A program made the position numbers and the translations under genes. Below are positions 42,793 through 55,712 of a stretch of DNA of 64,000 nt, in pieces. Source of the stretch: Dirofilaria immitis (taxonomy: Eukaryota; Nematoda; Chromadorea; Rhabditida; Onchocercidae); contig JAKNDB010000086.1 of the NCBI GenBank assembly GCA_024305405.1, positions 805,001-869,000 of the forward strand. The letters run 5' to 3'. The notes below the pieces were generated by a model, which did not search any database, was not told the DNA's origin, and worked only from the letters and a program-made list of their open reading frames with translations. Each line of letters begins with the position of its first letter. The first letter of the stretch is position 1.

Positions 42793-45700
42793 TCATTCAG
42801 CAGTTTGTTCAACTTTTATAACCGAATTGTGCATTTGATTATTGTATGGATTTACTAACGCCAATACTGAATTATTCACCAGATCTAGCTGGCACTGTAT
42901 TTCTGCTAAACATTGACCCGATGAAGATGATGATTCATCTGACGGTTGTTGTGGTTGCTGCGCTACAGGATCTACCGACTCACGATCCGTATCGTCTATA
43001 TTAGTACAATTAGTTGATGCTATTGGCAGTGCCGCTGATATAGGTGATTCTGGATCTTGTTTTGGACAGAAATTGTTTGGATTCGTCAATGTTTGCACAA
43101 GCGTTGTCTGTTGCTGATGCGGAAGCGATGAGAAAAGACTTGTTTCGACTTCAATTGGACTGTTTCCCGGTCGGACAGCTGGAACGGATATGGGAATAGA
43201 AGTAGCTACCGAAACAACGATTCGTTCGTCCAAGCCCATCCGATCTGTCTCCATTGATGTATTCGATATACTAGCTGTTGGTGAAGGTGATGAAATAGGA
43301 TCAGGTGAACTCTAAAAGTATGTTTCTCTCAAGAAAAAAGATTTTATTAGTTAAATTGAAGCTTTCTATAGGCAGATACCATAAAGTAAATTGGACCTGT
43401 TTTAAAAGAACTTACTTTTCAGAAAACCAAATCGAAGAAGAAGGGAAAACCTTAAAAGATCAATCTGGCTTTATATAAATAAAATTCATATTATTATGGC
43501 TTCTCTCCCAAGGTTTATTTACTTATTCCTTTTTTCTCTGTAAAAGATATCAGAAGATTCATTGTGTTATTCAAAAAAAAAAAATACACAACCAACTTAC
43601 AACTTGTGACAGATTCGTATTATTAGTCTCGTTACACTCATCGTTAGAACGCCGACGTAATTCTTTTCGTTTATTGGCAAACCAATTTGCAACAACTTGT
43701 GGTGATACTACTTCCTTTGGCATCAATCCAACTCCTATATGAATTATCCAAATAATTTGTCCACGGGATAATTTGTCAAGCATGACAAAGTATAAAATGA
43801 TAAAGTCCTAACGAGGATCTTCATAAACTTAGCATACCTTTCTTATCTATCTGTAATGCTTGGTTGCAGGCAGTAGCAATCTCGATTCGACGGTTTAAAT
43901 CCGGAAATGGTGTTTGAGCGAAGAAACTCTCTAAAATTCGAATTAAGATCGGGCGAAAAACATATCGCTCACGACGCTGTGGAATCAATTCGCCATCACC
44001 ATTTGTCTCCAAACGAGTGGAGGGATCGGCAAGGAAAGAAGCTGAAGAAAGTTTTTGAATTTATTTTGGATTAGAAAAGTTATTGAATTTTGTTTTGGAT
44101 TATTGACTTACAAAGCTTTTCTGGATGCCGCCTACAATTTAGATACCATGAATAAATGTTTTTTCGACAACGTAATGACAATTCACGATGATTACCATTG
44201 AGCAGTTTTGAAATGTATGGCTGCGAAACTCCTAAACTTTGAAGAATAATTATTATCTTGATAATAACAATAATAATTTAAAAAAGTAATGCTAAAATAA
44301 AAAAGTTCAAACATGAGGACCAGTTTTAGAATCGACAACTAATTTAATTATAAGAAAGATATGAGATGACTCAATTTAAAGTTCTGATCAGTTCCAGTGA
44401 AATTTTCTAATATGGTTAAAAATCTACGCAAAATTAACCTGTCATCATAGCAACTGTGGTTTGCCTAAGTGAAAACTGCGTGATAAACTTTTTCATATCC
44501 AATATGCAGGCCTCTTCGCCTTGCTGCATGAATTCATCCAATTCGCTAGGATCATCCAACGTTGTAATTTCACGCATCGGTGTCCTTTGGGAACGAATTG
44601 GTCGACAGCTAGATGATGAAGAACCTTCGAAATTATATTGCCCAAGAACACAAGTTGGCGGTATCGGAGCTGCAGTAGTAGCTACTGCTGATGTTGCCGT
44701 ATCGTTTGCACCGGTAAACGTCGTGCCTCCAGCGGTTGTTGAAAGAGGTAAAGAGTTCTGCATAGCGCACTGGTCTGGAGATGTGGTTGGCAGAGACGGT
44801 GAAGATGATGCATTTATAGTCACCGGTACTGGAGCCTAAAAAGTTAATAAAATCAAATACCAGAAAAAATCGACGACTCAAAGAAATTGAAAACAGAAAA
44901 GTGCATAATTGTTGGAGTAATTAGCACTGAATCCCTTTGAGTTCAGTTCATTTTTTACTCCTTCTGTCGGATTTAATAAAGTCAATTTTATTATTTGTAC
45001 ATTAAAACAAGAAAAAATTCGTATCAGTTGCCATTGTCACCGATCATGATCAAGAAGATGTAAAATGTGGATGGAATGATTAAAGAAATGGAAGAAACAT
45101 GAAGAGTTAAAAGATTATTTTGTACTCAAAAAATTTTACTTTGCAACATGTTTTCAGTAGTGGAATCTCTTGATTAATATGCATAAATATGCAAGGAGTT
45201 GTGATAAACTGCTTTGACATAATTACAAACTCAAATGCAACATTAATAGTATAGAACAGAAAAAGAATTTGTGTAAATAGCAATAATTCAGTTATGTGAA
45301 AAAATATTGACGCTTCCATCCAATTTTACGAAACTGGAAAGTTATGACTCGATGCCTATTGCAAATTTAATCAAGCATCGAGACTTTTATATTTTCAATT
45401 CTAATATATATTAAAAGTTATCAATGATTGCCACATATCAGCAAAATTCAAATTTCCTTATTTCGGCCGTTAAACAATTTTATTGAAAAGGCTTTTTAAT
45501 TTCAACTTCTATAAAAACGAAAAAAAAGTTATCTATTATTAAATCAAATAAAACATTGAAACAGAGAAATGATTTAAGTATAAGTGATAAACGCCTTCAT
45601 ATTAAAAATGAGCGAAACGCAACGAATCTCATAGTTGTGCTATAGCTACTAACTTTATTATTAGTACATTGAGATAAATGTATACATCTCCTATTCGTTC

Positions 45701-48700
45701 TTAAAATTCTTGTTTCTTCTTTCCATCTTGTTTTTACACTAACTTTCATGAATAATAGGTTAGTTTAATTCTAACTCTAATTTGAAACTAAGATTAATTT
45801 TATAAGAAGAACAAAGGAGCCATCTATCATTTACTTCAAAATAATTTTTTCGTATTCTCCATTGAACTGAATTATCTTTATTATTGAAAATTCGTGAATA
45901 CAATTTAAATTTAATAAAAATAAATTCTTCTTTTTAAAATAAAGAATGAACTTTGTTTTAGACGATTTTGATAAACTTGGTGGTAAAAATAAAGATTATC
46001 TATGAATGGATTAGATATTGTAAAGTAGAGAAAGGTTGATGGATCGATTTTTCTTCGCGGCAAGAAAGTAACATTGTATTTCTTAAGTAAAATTTTATTG
46101 TACAAACTCAAAAATAAACTTCATCTATTTCCTGAATCTGAATGAGCGATCAATTTATGATCAGTTTGATCCGTTTTGGTGACCAGTTTAATGATTTTTT
46201 TAGCGGTCAGTTTTAGCGAGTTAGTTTTAGTGATCGTGATCAGTTTTAGTGATCAGCAATTTGATCAGTTTATTCACAAACAAACCACAACACAAATCCT
46301 TCATATTGGAAGTATTGCTTGCTTATAAATGCGATTAACTGAGGTGCTTTAAATATTTTATTAGAATAAAATACCTAAAGTACATATAATTTTCCCATTA
46401 TTTGTCCATATATTCCATTCATTAAATTATAAACACTCAGAAGAAAAAAAAGAATTCAGAAAATGAGATAGCTTTAGTGGATGATGAATATTTAATAGTG
46501 AAGGAGAATATTTCATTGAATTTGAAAGTTAATCATTATTTAGTATATTAACTGAAGCAAAATATAGATAATCATATGAAAATATATATACTTTCAGTCT
46601 TCTGAAAATCCAACTTACCTTATTCTACTTCTTTTTAAAAAATGAGATATTAAAATATCCAAATATCGTTTTTCTAAATCCAAGATTAAAAAGGAAGGAG
46701 AAAAACAGGAAGCAATAAAAAGGACGGAGACTAATAATCGATGAGAAAATCAGCTTTCAGCTTAAGCTATTGAGTTTTTAATTCAGTACAATAAATCCTG
46801 TTTTCAATCACAATCAATAGTGAATAGTGCAAATGATTAATTTTTAATCTTATGGCATTATTGATCGAATTTTAATTTTTATCAAAAATTTTTTTCCAGT
46901 CTTAACTACTTGACCTATTTCATAAAGGCTGATTGAAAAAAATAGGATTTATTTTGAGAAGATTAACGAAGTTGACTTGGTTAGGAATTCCAAATAATGT
47001 CTATTTAAGAGAGCGAATCAAATAAATTGACGATACTAATCGAAGATCAATTAAGCCATGTGAACCTAGTAGTATTAATTACCATACTGATCACGGTATC
47101 TTTTGTAAAGATCGAGAAGAATGGAAAAACCTGATTTCTGAGATGCTGCAGTAGGATTGGGCTGTTTAATTCGAACGCATTAGCACTATCATCAAACTGA
47201 AACATTTTGGTGGCAGGCGCAATGAGTGCTGCTAAGGCTGCTGTCTGAATTCGGGCTGCATCCAAATCTGCTTCTATTTGTTCTAGTGCTCTAAATGCCT
47301 GCAAATTTATCATTGTTATCATCGGATGTTATAATCCAAAAGTCGTATAAACAAACTATCTATTATTAAAGACTTCTGATTGTATATTTATGATGAAAAG
47401 TAATTTCGTATAAAAAATATTTTCGACACATAAAAAAATAATTTTTGACATAGAAATGAAATAAAGAGCAATTTTTAAAATAAGAATTCATAAAAATCTT
47501 AGATGGAAAAGAGGAAGACGGCTTCTAATCTATGCAGCCAAATCTCAAGGATTCAAATGCATCTTTCAATGATCACTCTAAGTTTTTAATAAATTCCAAA
47601 CAAACTTGAATTCTCTTCCGAAAACTTTCAACAAATTTTTGATCATTTTAGCTCATCATTATAAGAGCAATGAGTAATAAGTAAGTCTTTTGTATTATAC
47701 GAAATCCTGCTTAAATTTTATATTTATATGCGACAATATACTTTTGTTAAAAATGAGTATCAAATGAAAAAGCGATATTAAACTCAATCAATTAATTCCT
47801 AAATCAGAAGGAACAAATGTCAATAAATTTAAAAATTTGAAATAGCTGCATTTTAATTGTTACCAGATTAGTTTGCTAAGTTGTCCTACTGCAATAGTTC
47901 TTAATTTTAGCTTTACTTTCTTTTAAATTCACTCATTTTCTTTCTGCAGCAAACATACAAAACTTCATTTTTCATTTCTCCAATCTCAATTTAAAGCAGC
48001 AAATCAAGACTCACTAACAATCAGTCGTCCTCATTTGGTTCTAATATACATCACAGTGCTTCTATCACCTGCTAAACTTTAAATTCTTCCGCTATTTTCT
48101 TTTAATAACAAATTAAAATTCATAGTCTCATTAAACACCGCTTCATTTACTTTCGCGATGTTTATAGTAGAAAACGAATAAATTAATTAAAAAATGTGAT
48201 CTGCCCATCTCAACAGATTACTGTTTTGTCCCTTCATCTTTAGATTTTGTGAATTGTTGAATATATAAATTTTGATAAAGTTCTCTAATTTCTAAAGCGA
48301 TTTTCTCTTATTTATTCATAAAATATGCATACACTTCCTCACAAATATATGCATAATAAATGAGAACGAAGTTGCATCCTTTCTTTTACTTATTTTGATG
48401 AAGTTTGGAAGGTTTAAGAAATAAGAAATACCTAGCAGGATGACCTTGAAAAGTACAGTGATGATTAATTACTTAAGTCAAATTATTGTGTAACAAACTC
48501 AAGTGATCGATATTGAAAGGTATGTAAAAGATACCGAAAATAATAAGGCTCAGTGGACAGGAATTATTTAGAATGGCTATTCAGTTAAATGAAATTCTAT
48601 ATATTTGTTAGCACTGCAAATGTAACTGTCGATGCATCTATTTTATAGAAATTAAATAGACTCCAGCATTTATATCTCCACATTTTGAGTAAAGGAACCA

Positions 48701-49838
48701 AAAATCTTTAAAACAGTTCAATTCTTGAGAAACACTCAATCATCCCCAACGTCTCTTTTGCATTTTATCAATAGAATATATAAGGGATTAATTTACAATT
48801 CTATTTATATATAGGTGAATTTTTCAATATATATATATATAATAGAATTAATGCCTGATTAAAAAAATCAACAGCTTTATTTAAATAGTTATACATTCAA
48901 GATTTTGTTAGAAGATAGTGTTAATTCTGGACCAGAAAAAATAATGACTCTCCGTTTATGGCTTCTCGGGAAAAGTCTAGTTTTTGACTTTAAATTTCCT
49001 CTTTTTCAGTTCTCTAAAATTATCATAATAAATTTTCAGTTTGATAGAGGCGGATGGCTACGACAGATTCGAAAAACAAATAAACAACAAGTTTATATCT
49101 TTTTTATTCTTAGATTCATGGACATATTTTCTGATGTTTTAATAAATAGCTGGTACTCCCATGCCATTGAAGTGAAATTTTGGAATTGGTAGTCAAGTAA
49201 TTCATTGTTTCAGTGTTTCAAAATTAACGTTTCTAACTTTTTAAACAAAGCAATAAGTTTTTTTTCTATTATTATGGATATTCAAAAACAGGCTCACGAT
49301 ATAGCTTCTCACAAGTTTGACGAATTTCACTAACTCTTCTGCTTTTTTCATCAATGTGCTAAAACGATGGGACTGAAAGATTGATTGCATGAATTTATCA
49401 GAGGTAGTTACCACCAAATGGTTTCAATTTTCTAGTCAGAAATTAATACAAAACTACTATCATAAGGAAGAAAGATGTTGAAATGAAAGATTATGAATGT
49501 AGTTATTAAAAATAATATTGATGATGTCAAATTTATATCGCTGGACGTTCGAAAAATTGACATCAGATAACTAAAGATATTTCCAGTAATGTAAGGTTAA
49601 TGTATCGGAGATTTCCAATAAAAATAGATATCATTACCATTATATTATCATATTTCTTCAATACGATTGTGGTTGCCAGACAAAAAAATTAAATAAAAAA
49701 TTTTTACACTGTAACAAATAGCATAAAATTTAAAGAAAAAGTGGAAAAAAAGTTTACCTCAAGAACAGCTTCAGGCGCAATACCCGTTAAACGCAGTCGT
49801 CTAATTAGTTCGAGCTGCTCCACCGTGAACAGATTCAT
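42793..49838 (-). CDS. hmbx-1: HMBOX1/HOT1-like homeobox protein
   Basis: Atypical HNF1-class homeodomain protein. The human relative HMBOX1 (HOT1) binds double-stranded telomere repeats and acts as a transcriptional regulator; a role here is inferred by homology. Exons in transcript order: 49838-49758, 47298-47131, 44835-44439, 44231-44112, 44041-43838, 43734-43601, 43311-42793; all phases agree, giving 540 aa. An HNF1-like N-terminal segment reads FTVEQLELIRRLRLTGIAPE (residues 4-23). A POU-like (HNF1_N type) helix-turn-helix at about 190-255 has GVSQPYISKLLNGNHREL. A homeodomain at about 278-352 runs from RRERYVFRPILIRILESFF to the recognition helix VVANWFANKRKELRRR, with extra residues between helices 2 and 3 as in HNF1-class domains. 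The acidic C-terminal tail (NNSVLALVNPY, VIKVEQTAE) resembles the conserved end of human HMBOX1. The start is the only ATG after the acceptor at 49857. C. elegans F54A5.1 is the probable orthologue (from memory). Confidence 0.9.
44836..47130 (-). other. hmbx-1 intron 2
   Basis: A 2.3-kb intron between the N-terminal dimerisation-like exon and the long Ser/Thr-rich exon. It contains a degenerate repeat rich in TGATCAGTTTTAG (46137-46272). No further coding exon is visible. Confidence 0.75.
46137..46272. repeat. Degenerate TGATCAGTTT(TAG) repeat cluster
   Basis: Roughly eight imperfect copies of a motif around GATCAGTTTTAGTG, with variants ACCAGTTTAATG and GGTCAGTTTTAGCG. Irregular spacing suggests an old, decayed tandem repeat. 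It lies inside hmbx-1 intron 2. Confidence 0.7.
47299..49757 (-). other. hmbx-1 intron 1
   Basis: A 2.5-kb intron separating the 27-codon first coding exon from exon 2. No conserved coding sequence is visible. The plus-strand open frame at 48905-49192 matches nothing I recognise. Confidence 0.75.
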
Positions 49839-49856
49839 CTTCTTGTCTGACTAGTT

Positions 49857-49864
49857 CTAAAAAT
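49857..49864 (-). promoter_or_regulatory. Splice acceptor before hmbx-1 start
   Basis: On the minus strand ATTTTTAG ends 18 nt before the ATG at 49838. It is a strong nematode acceptor and likely a spliced-leader site; a cis-spliced leader exon upstream is the alternative. Confidence 0.5.
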
Positions 49865-52020
49865 ACTTTTTAAAAAGAAACATTTTAATAATATCTAAAA
49901 GACGCAATTGCTTCTCACGAACTATTACCACATCAGCTGAATTTATATACAGAATACAGAATATGACATCATAAATTCGATAAGCAATTTTAAAAAATTT
50001 GCATATTTCGGATAAAATGCCATCGGATGATGCTAACTCGATGACTAAGGTGTTTAAAGATTAATCTCATTTTTTTTTTTAACAAAATTTGCATGATCTA
50101 CACTGTAATTATTTGAACAAAGAAAATGAAAAAAGAGTGGAGCAGTAATCTTGATGCTTTTGCTGAGTGGGGAAGAGGAAGGAAAGATTATTTGTGTTAT
50201 CATTTATGTTAATCATCTATAATGAATCTATAATTAAAGTGAATTGAAACTATATTGTTTTATGCTTGTTTTCTTAACTTTCATTTATTTTTTTTTCGAT
50301 AATTTTTCTCTAAATAAGACATATTAACAATGGCATAGTATTTTTGATTACTTCAAGATTATAAATAATATAAAGTAAAATGTCGAATTTTTCAAAAATA
50401 TCGAATTTTTAATGGTTAGATCGAGAATTCTAGCCTCTCTTCGTGTGGATAATGCTAGTTCTTTCATATATCTCTGCAATACCTATTTGAAAATTAATAT
50501 TCAGAAATTATGATCATTAATAGTGCTGATGTGGAATAAATTTCAGTTGAACGAGATCTTGGATAAGTTGATATTTTGTGCATTACATAAAGTTACATGA
50601 AATAATCGCTTGAAAAAAGATGCGAAGAAATACTGCTAGAAAGGATTTTTAAAGATTTTTTAGTCATCAAATTGAAATGGTGATAAGACAATCTGAAAAG
50701 ATGAAGAAGTGGTTGGGATATCAAAAAAAAAAGTAAAGTTTTTAAATTTCAAAATTTATAAGTATATCCTGACATTGAATGAGAGCGGAATTTCTACGCC
50801 ATTCCGAACCCATCGTTAAAAGTCTAACCTCAGGGAGAATGATTGAATTTTATAAGAAATAAAAAGCATATTTTAATATGTTTATTTAAATAAAGAAAAA
50901 ACATTATGAAGGGACGTTTGTATTTCTTCAAAGAATTAAACTAAATTAAAATGAAAGAGGGAAAGAAGCAAAAGAAAGAGAAAGAATTCTTTTTCTTCTT
51001 CGTAATCTGCTTTTTTTTGTGAAAAAAATCTGTCAATTCTTATTTATAAGGTAAATAGTTAAAGGTATTTAAATGATAAGTAAAAGAGGACATTATGCAA
51101 ACATATACGATGAATCGATAGCCGTAAAACAAAATATTTGCAGAAAAGCAAAAAGTATTACAGGCAATAACTATTGCGCATATTTCACAACAATAACAAT
51201 AATAGTAATAAGTAGCCATTTTGTTTCAGTAGTAAACGATAGAAATTCCCAGTAAGCTCTACCGCGATTTACTAAGTATTTTTATGAATATGTCCAATTA
51301 TCATTCGTCGCAATCTCAGTAACTTATTTTGCTAATTAATTCTTGCTTAGAATTGCTTTATTGCAGTTGCTATGTTTCACGACATATCACAGTGGATGAA
51401 ATAAGTCTTGACATTAATGAACCTATGGAAGTTTTCGAAATAAAAGTGGTCCCATATAGATTTCAACTTTCTGATAGTTGATATAAATGACCGGATCCTA
51501 GCTATTCGATCTAATCAAAATCTCCTTCAAAAATGATGCAATGGGAAAAAAACACTGCAGTATTTACAAATATTTCATTTCAATGGAGTGATTTTCGCAA
51601 AATGGAAAAACAAAATACAAAAAATAAGGAACTAGATATTATAACGTTAGATATACTAATAACATGACATAAGTCATTTTTTGCAGATTTATTTTCTATA
51701 GTTCGAATTTGGATTTTAAGCAGGATACTGGTTTCTTTGCTCCGCTGTCTTTCTCGAAAGATGCATCTGTTCGATTCGTACTCATAGTAGCTATGTAAAC
51801 TGATACTTTAACTGAACATATTTGATAAATCCATTACAAAAGCACTAATTTATTATTAATATTTTCTATCCAATAATAACAAATAGGCAAAAGCAGCAAA
51901 AAATAAGATGGAAAACGAAATCTTTTTTATCCAATATCACAAACTTTGATAATCTCAAATAATAAATTCATTACCGTACATCTTGAGATATACATACATA
52001 TATGCTTACATACACATACG

Positions 52021-52036
52021 TAAACACACACACACA

Positions 52037-52083
<47 letters not shown>

Positions 52084-52115
52084 ACATACAAACATATATA
52101 CATATATATATAAAT
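52021..52115. repeat. (CA)n(TA)n microsatellite
   Basis: CA units from about 52024 to 52081 with one CATACA interruption, followed by an ACATATATA tail. Flanked upstream by imperfect TACATA. Confidence 0.92.
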
Positions 52116-52300
52116 TCATAAATAGAAATATTTTCTTAATTTTCTTTGGGAAATACTAATAAGACTTACTTTATACAGGACATCTGTTTCATTAAAAAAA
52201 TTAGTAAAATTAACGATCGAATGATTTCCAAACAGAGCAATTGGTAACACAGTAAGGCGACATAACCATGCACTTCTTGCATACGATTGAGGACGCTATT

Positions 52301-52345
52301 ATGACACGACATGACATGACATGACATGACATGACATGACATGAT
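52301..52345. repeat. (ATGAC)n pentanucleotide repeat
   Basis: About nine head-to-tail ATGAC units, one with the variant ACGAC, decaying at the 3' end into ATGAT, ATATC and two ATGCT units. Confidence 0.92.
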
Positions 52346-55323
52346 ATATCATGCTATGCTATCGGCATATACACACACATATACATCAAATTAAATAGAC
52401 TTCTCGAAAAACAGGGTTGACACCATAAATGTTACTAGGCAGGTTCAGTCTTTTTATGTGATAAAATAAAAAAGGTAGTTAACACAAGCAGGTAATTTTT
52501 GGAAGAGATGGAGGAGAGAAAAAATGTTTAGCTCATTTCTGTTTTCAATTTAGCAAAAAGTAACGTCCTCTTCAATGATGCTCACTGACACCTTAAACTC
52601 AGCAAATAGATCATTTAACAACTTCATCTTTGAGATGTACTTCATATGCCAATTATAGGTATGAGATTTTTAAAAAGTACATTTTGCGCCAATAACTCTA
52701 AAACTGTCTAAATTGTTTTAATTGCATTATTTTTTGCAGCATGTCAAAATATACATCTTTGCTCGTCAAAAGGACGACATTAACTAATAAGTTCAAAAAA
52801 TATGATATATTACTATCTACCTGTAGCAAACGAAATAATTCATATTAATAAGGTTGTCATTCTAAAATGTCTTTATATATTTATTCAGTGCATCTTCTGC
52901 CTAATAATTAATTTTGTGTTATACGAGCTATAGTTCAAATTAATACTTTTCCTACACTTCAAATTGTAATTTTTGACATTTTCAAATGAACTTAAGTAAT
53001 AGTCTCCTTGGCTCAATTATTAACATGTTTTATGATTTTTTTCGTTCCACATTTCAATGTGACGAAATTGTAAATTCTGGTAGCGTCTTTAAAAGAATGC
53101 TTTTCTTCAAGAGCGAAAAAAAGTGCAAGCTGAGTAAAACCATTCAGAAGAAACACGCAAGTTAGTTACTTATGAAATATAAAGTTGATACGAAATTAAG
53201 AAGAAGATAAAAATAAAAAGCTGAAATACTACGCGAAAGCATACTAAAATAGAAGTATAATAAAACGATGAAGAGCTTGAAATTCAATCTCTCTTACCCC
53301 TTTTAATAACAAATCAAGTTAACAAGTTTGTTGCATATATTTGGATATGCATTTATTATTATGTGAACGAAGAATCCAACAAATCATAATGCATATGAAG
53401 CTATTAAAAAACCGTAAAAAATATTGGTAGAAAAGGATAAAGGAATATTCTCATCATTTACTCCTATCCTACCGGTTAATGATAGAGATACTGTGAAATT
53501 GGATAAATATATGATTGAAAGTGCTGGACAAGTCTTATCATAATCATTTTTATCACATAATTTAATACTTCAAAATAAATGATGTCTTTGTTTCAATCCA
53601 GAAAGATGGTTGTTTTTAATAAATTCAACTCATTTGCCTTTCACAGTATACCCATCTTTAGAGCTTCACGTTCATAGTGCCAAAGTCGGGCATAAAATAT
53701 TAGCTATTCCAATAATTCATGAAGAATTAGAATAGTTTAATCTAAAAACAAGATTTTAACATTGACTAGCACATTTTTTGACATTCAAATATAACAAAGT
53801 TTAACTTAAGATTTGTAGGACAGAAATTTATTTAAATCTGATCTGTATTAATGAAAATAATTGGAAAGCATTATTTTCCACTTATCTGGGAATTCAGGAC
53901 TGCAAATATTAAGCTCGCATATATCAGAAATATTTTACAATCGTTCCATTGATTAAATGATTGTTCTGAAAAACATATACTTTTAAATTCATGTCTCTTA
54001 TTAAAAGTTAAATATTTGTAGATATCTCAAAAAAACAGTTCGTAATATTTGATGAAACTGATGAATTGAATTATTAGAAAGCTTATCATACGAAATTAAC
54101 TTTTATCGCAAATTCTAGAGAAGAACAAAGTTTGAGCAATCGAAGAATCAATTCGAAACGTATTGCAATAATCTTCTTCAACTTTGAAAGATGCATTTCA
54201 TTGCTAAATAAGTCTTCTATAAGAATGTTTATGCAAAGGAATTTGCAGCTTGTTGTGCCATGGCATTATTTCTTTTGATGCATTGCATGTTATCAGTATC
54301 AGTAGCTGATATTCTAATTTCACCATCGTATAGGACAAATTTTTGTGTTACTGTAATCTTTATTGAATATTTATTTGCTGAATGAGTTTGCTATTTAATA
54401 AATATTTGAATCTTGATAAACACAATAATATAAATCAAAAAACGTGGGTAATCAAAACAGATGTCATAAGTATTGCTTGTTTTGTCCGAAAATTCATTTT
54501 ACAATAATTAATTTTCACAGAAGCTGTTTTCCTTCAATTATAAAATAAAGTCTCGAGAATCGATGAACTTCTTTCTTCCCAATTATTATTTTTCAGCTTT
54601 TCTACTAATTACCACAAATGATTCAGCTGTAGCAATTCCAAACATAAATAAAATTAATACTTTTGCGATAAACCAAAATTCAAACTGTTCTGCCTCCAAA
54701 GATTCTTATTACTTCCTAATCTCTCTATTCTTTTTTCATTCAAAAATTCTTCAATCTTATTTTTCAGTATCAGCATTTTCAAAAAAGTAATAGATTTGAT
54801 CCTATTTTTAAGTTTTAATTTTCATCAATAATTTCATCTTGTTTTGCTAGATGTCATATTACAATAAACAACATAGATGATGATATTTTTTGAAATCCAC
54901 AAAGAGATGAGCAAATATCATGCATCACCGAAATTCAAAAATGTCATTATTTATAAAGTTTTATAAAATTTCATATTTTTAAAATGCGATAAAGGAAATA
55001 TAAATAGTAATGCTACCAACAATACATATAATAAATGTATAAGCAGGGCCAAAAGACATGAATTGACACAAATTTATATTTTATACTCGAAAGTAGTATA
55101 AACATAACAATTCGCCCTCAGTTTTGCTTCTTTCATCTACGCATAATCTTAACTCTAATTATACACAGACGGAGTATGCTCGAGAAAAAGTTGCCAGTTC
55201 TGTTCTTGCTGACACCAAGCATATAAATAAAATACGACTTTACCAGAAATGAACGGCCCAACTGCATCGATTTTATTTATATGTAATCGTACTCTGTGCA
55301 CCTTTCTCTTCCTTCTACTACGT

Positions 55324-55344
55324 ATTATTATTATTATTATTATT

Positions 55345-55399
<55 letters not shown>
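55324..55399. repeat. (ATT)n(ATC)n compound microsatellite
   Basis: About 8 ATT units change abruptly to about 17 ATC units. Translated, this gives the Ile, His, Tyr and Met homopolymer frames seen over it, which I do not regard as genes. Confidence 0.93.
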
Positions 55400-55657
55400 C
55401 CTCTGTTCCTTCCTTCCTTGCATACATATCGCACAGTTTCGCACTTCCTCCATCTCCATCTTTATATATGATATGAAGTATGTCTATTTATTTATATGTA
55501 TATAATAAATAAAGCCTTCTCCTTCTGCCAGCTCTGTGGAATGAAAGGAATGAATGGATGATGATGATACACAGAATTACATAAACCTCCGCCGTTTAGT
55601 GCAACTGTACTTTACTCCTAGAAATCGTTTCTGCTAGAGCAGAGTTATATACTATTA

Positions 55658-55712
55658 GGGGAGGAAGGGGAGGGGTGGAAAGGGGAGAGGAGGGGTGAGA
55701 GAGGTGAGGTTG
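55658..55712 (+). other. G-rich purine tract with G-quadruplex pattern
   Basis: Four GGGG runs at 55658-55661, 55667-55670, 55672-55675 and 55682-55685 have loops of 5, 1 and 6 nt, with further GG/GGGG runs after them. The pattern fits the standard quadruplex consensus and stands out in AT-rich DNA. Function unknown. Confidence 0.7.

Noticed and set aside
44456..44839. 127-codon plus-strand open frame opposite hmbx-1 exon 3
   Set aside because: Shadow of the minus-strand exon, whose phases and POU-like domain are convincing.
55155..55505. Open frames with Met, Ile, His or Tyr homopolymers
   Set aside because: Translation of the ATT/ATC microsatellite in three frames; no flanking conserved sequence.
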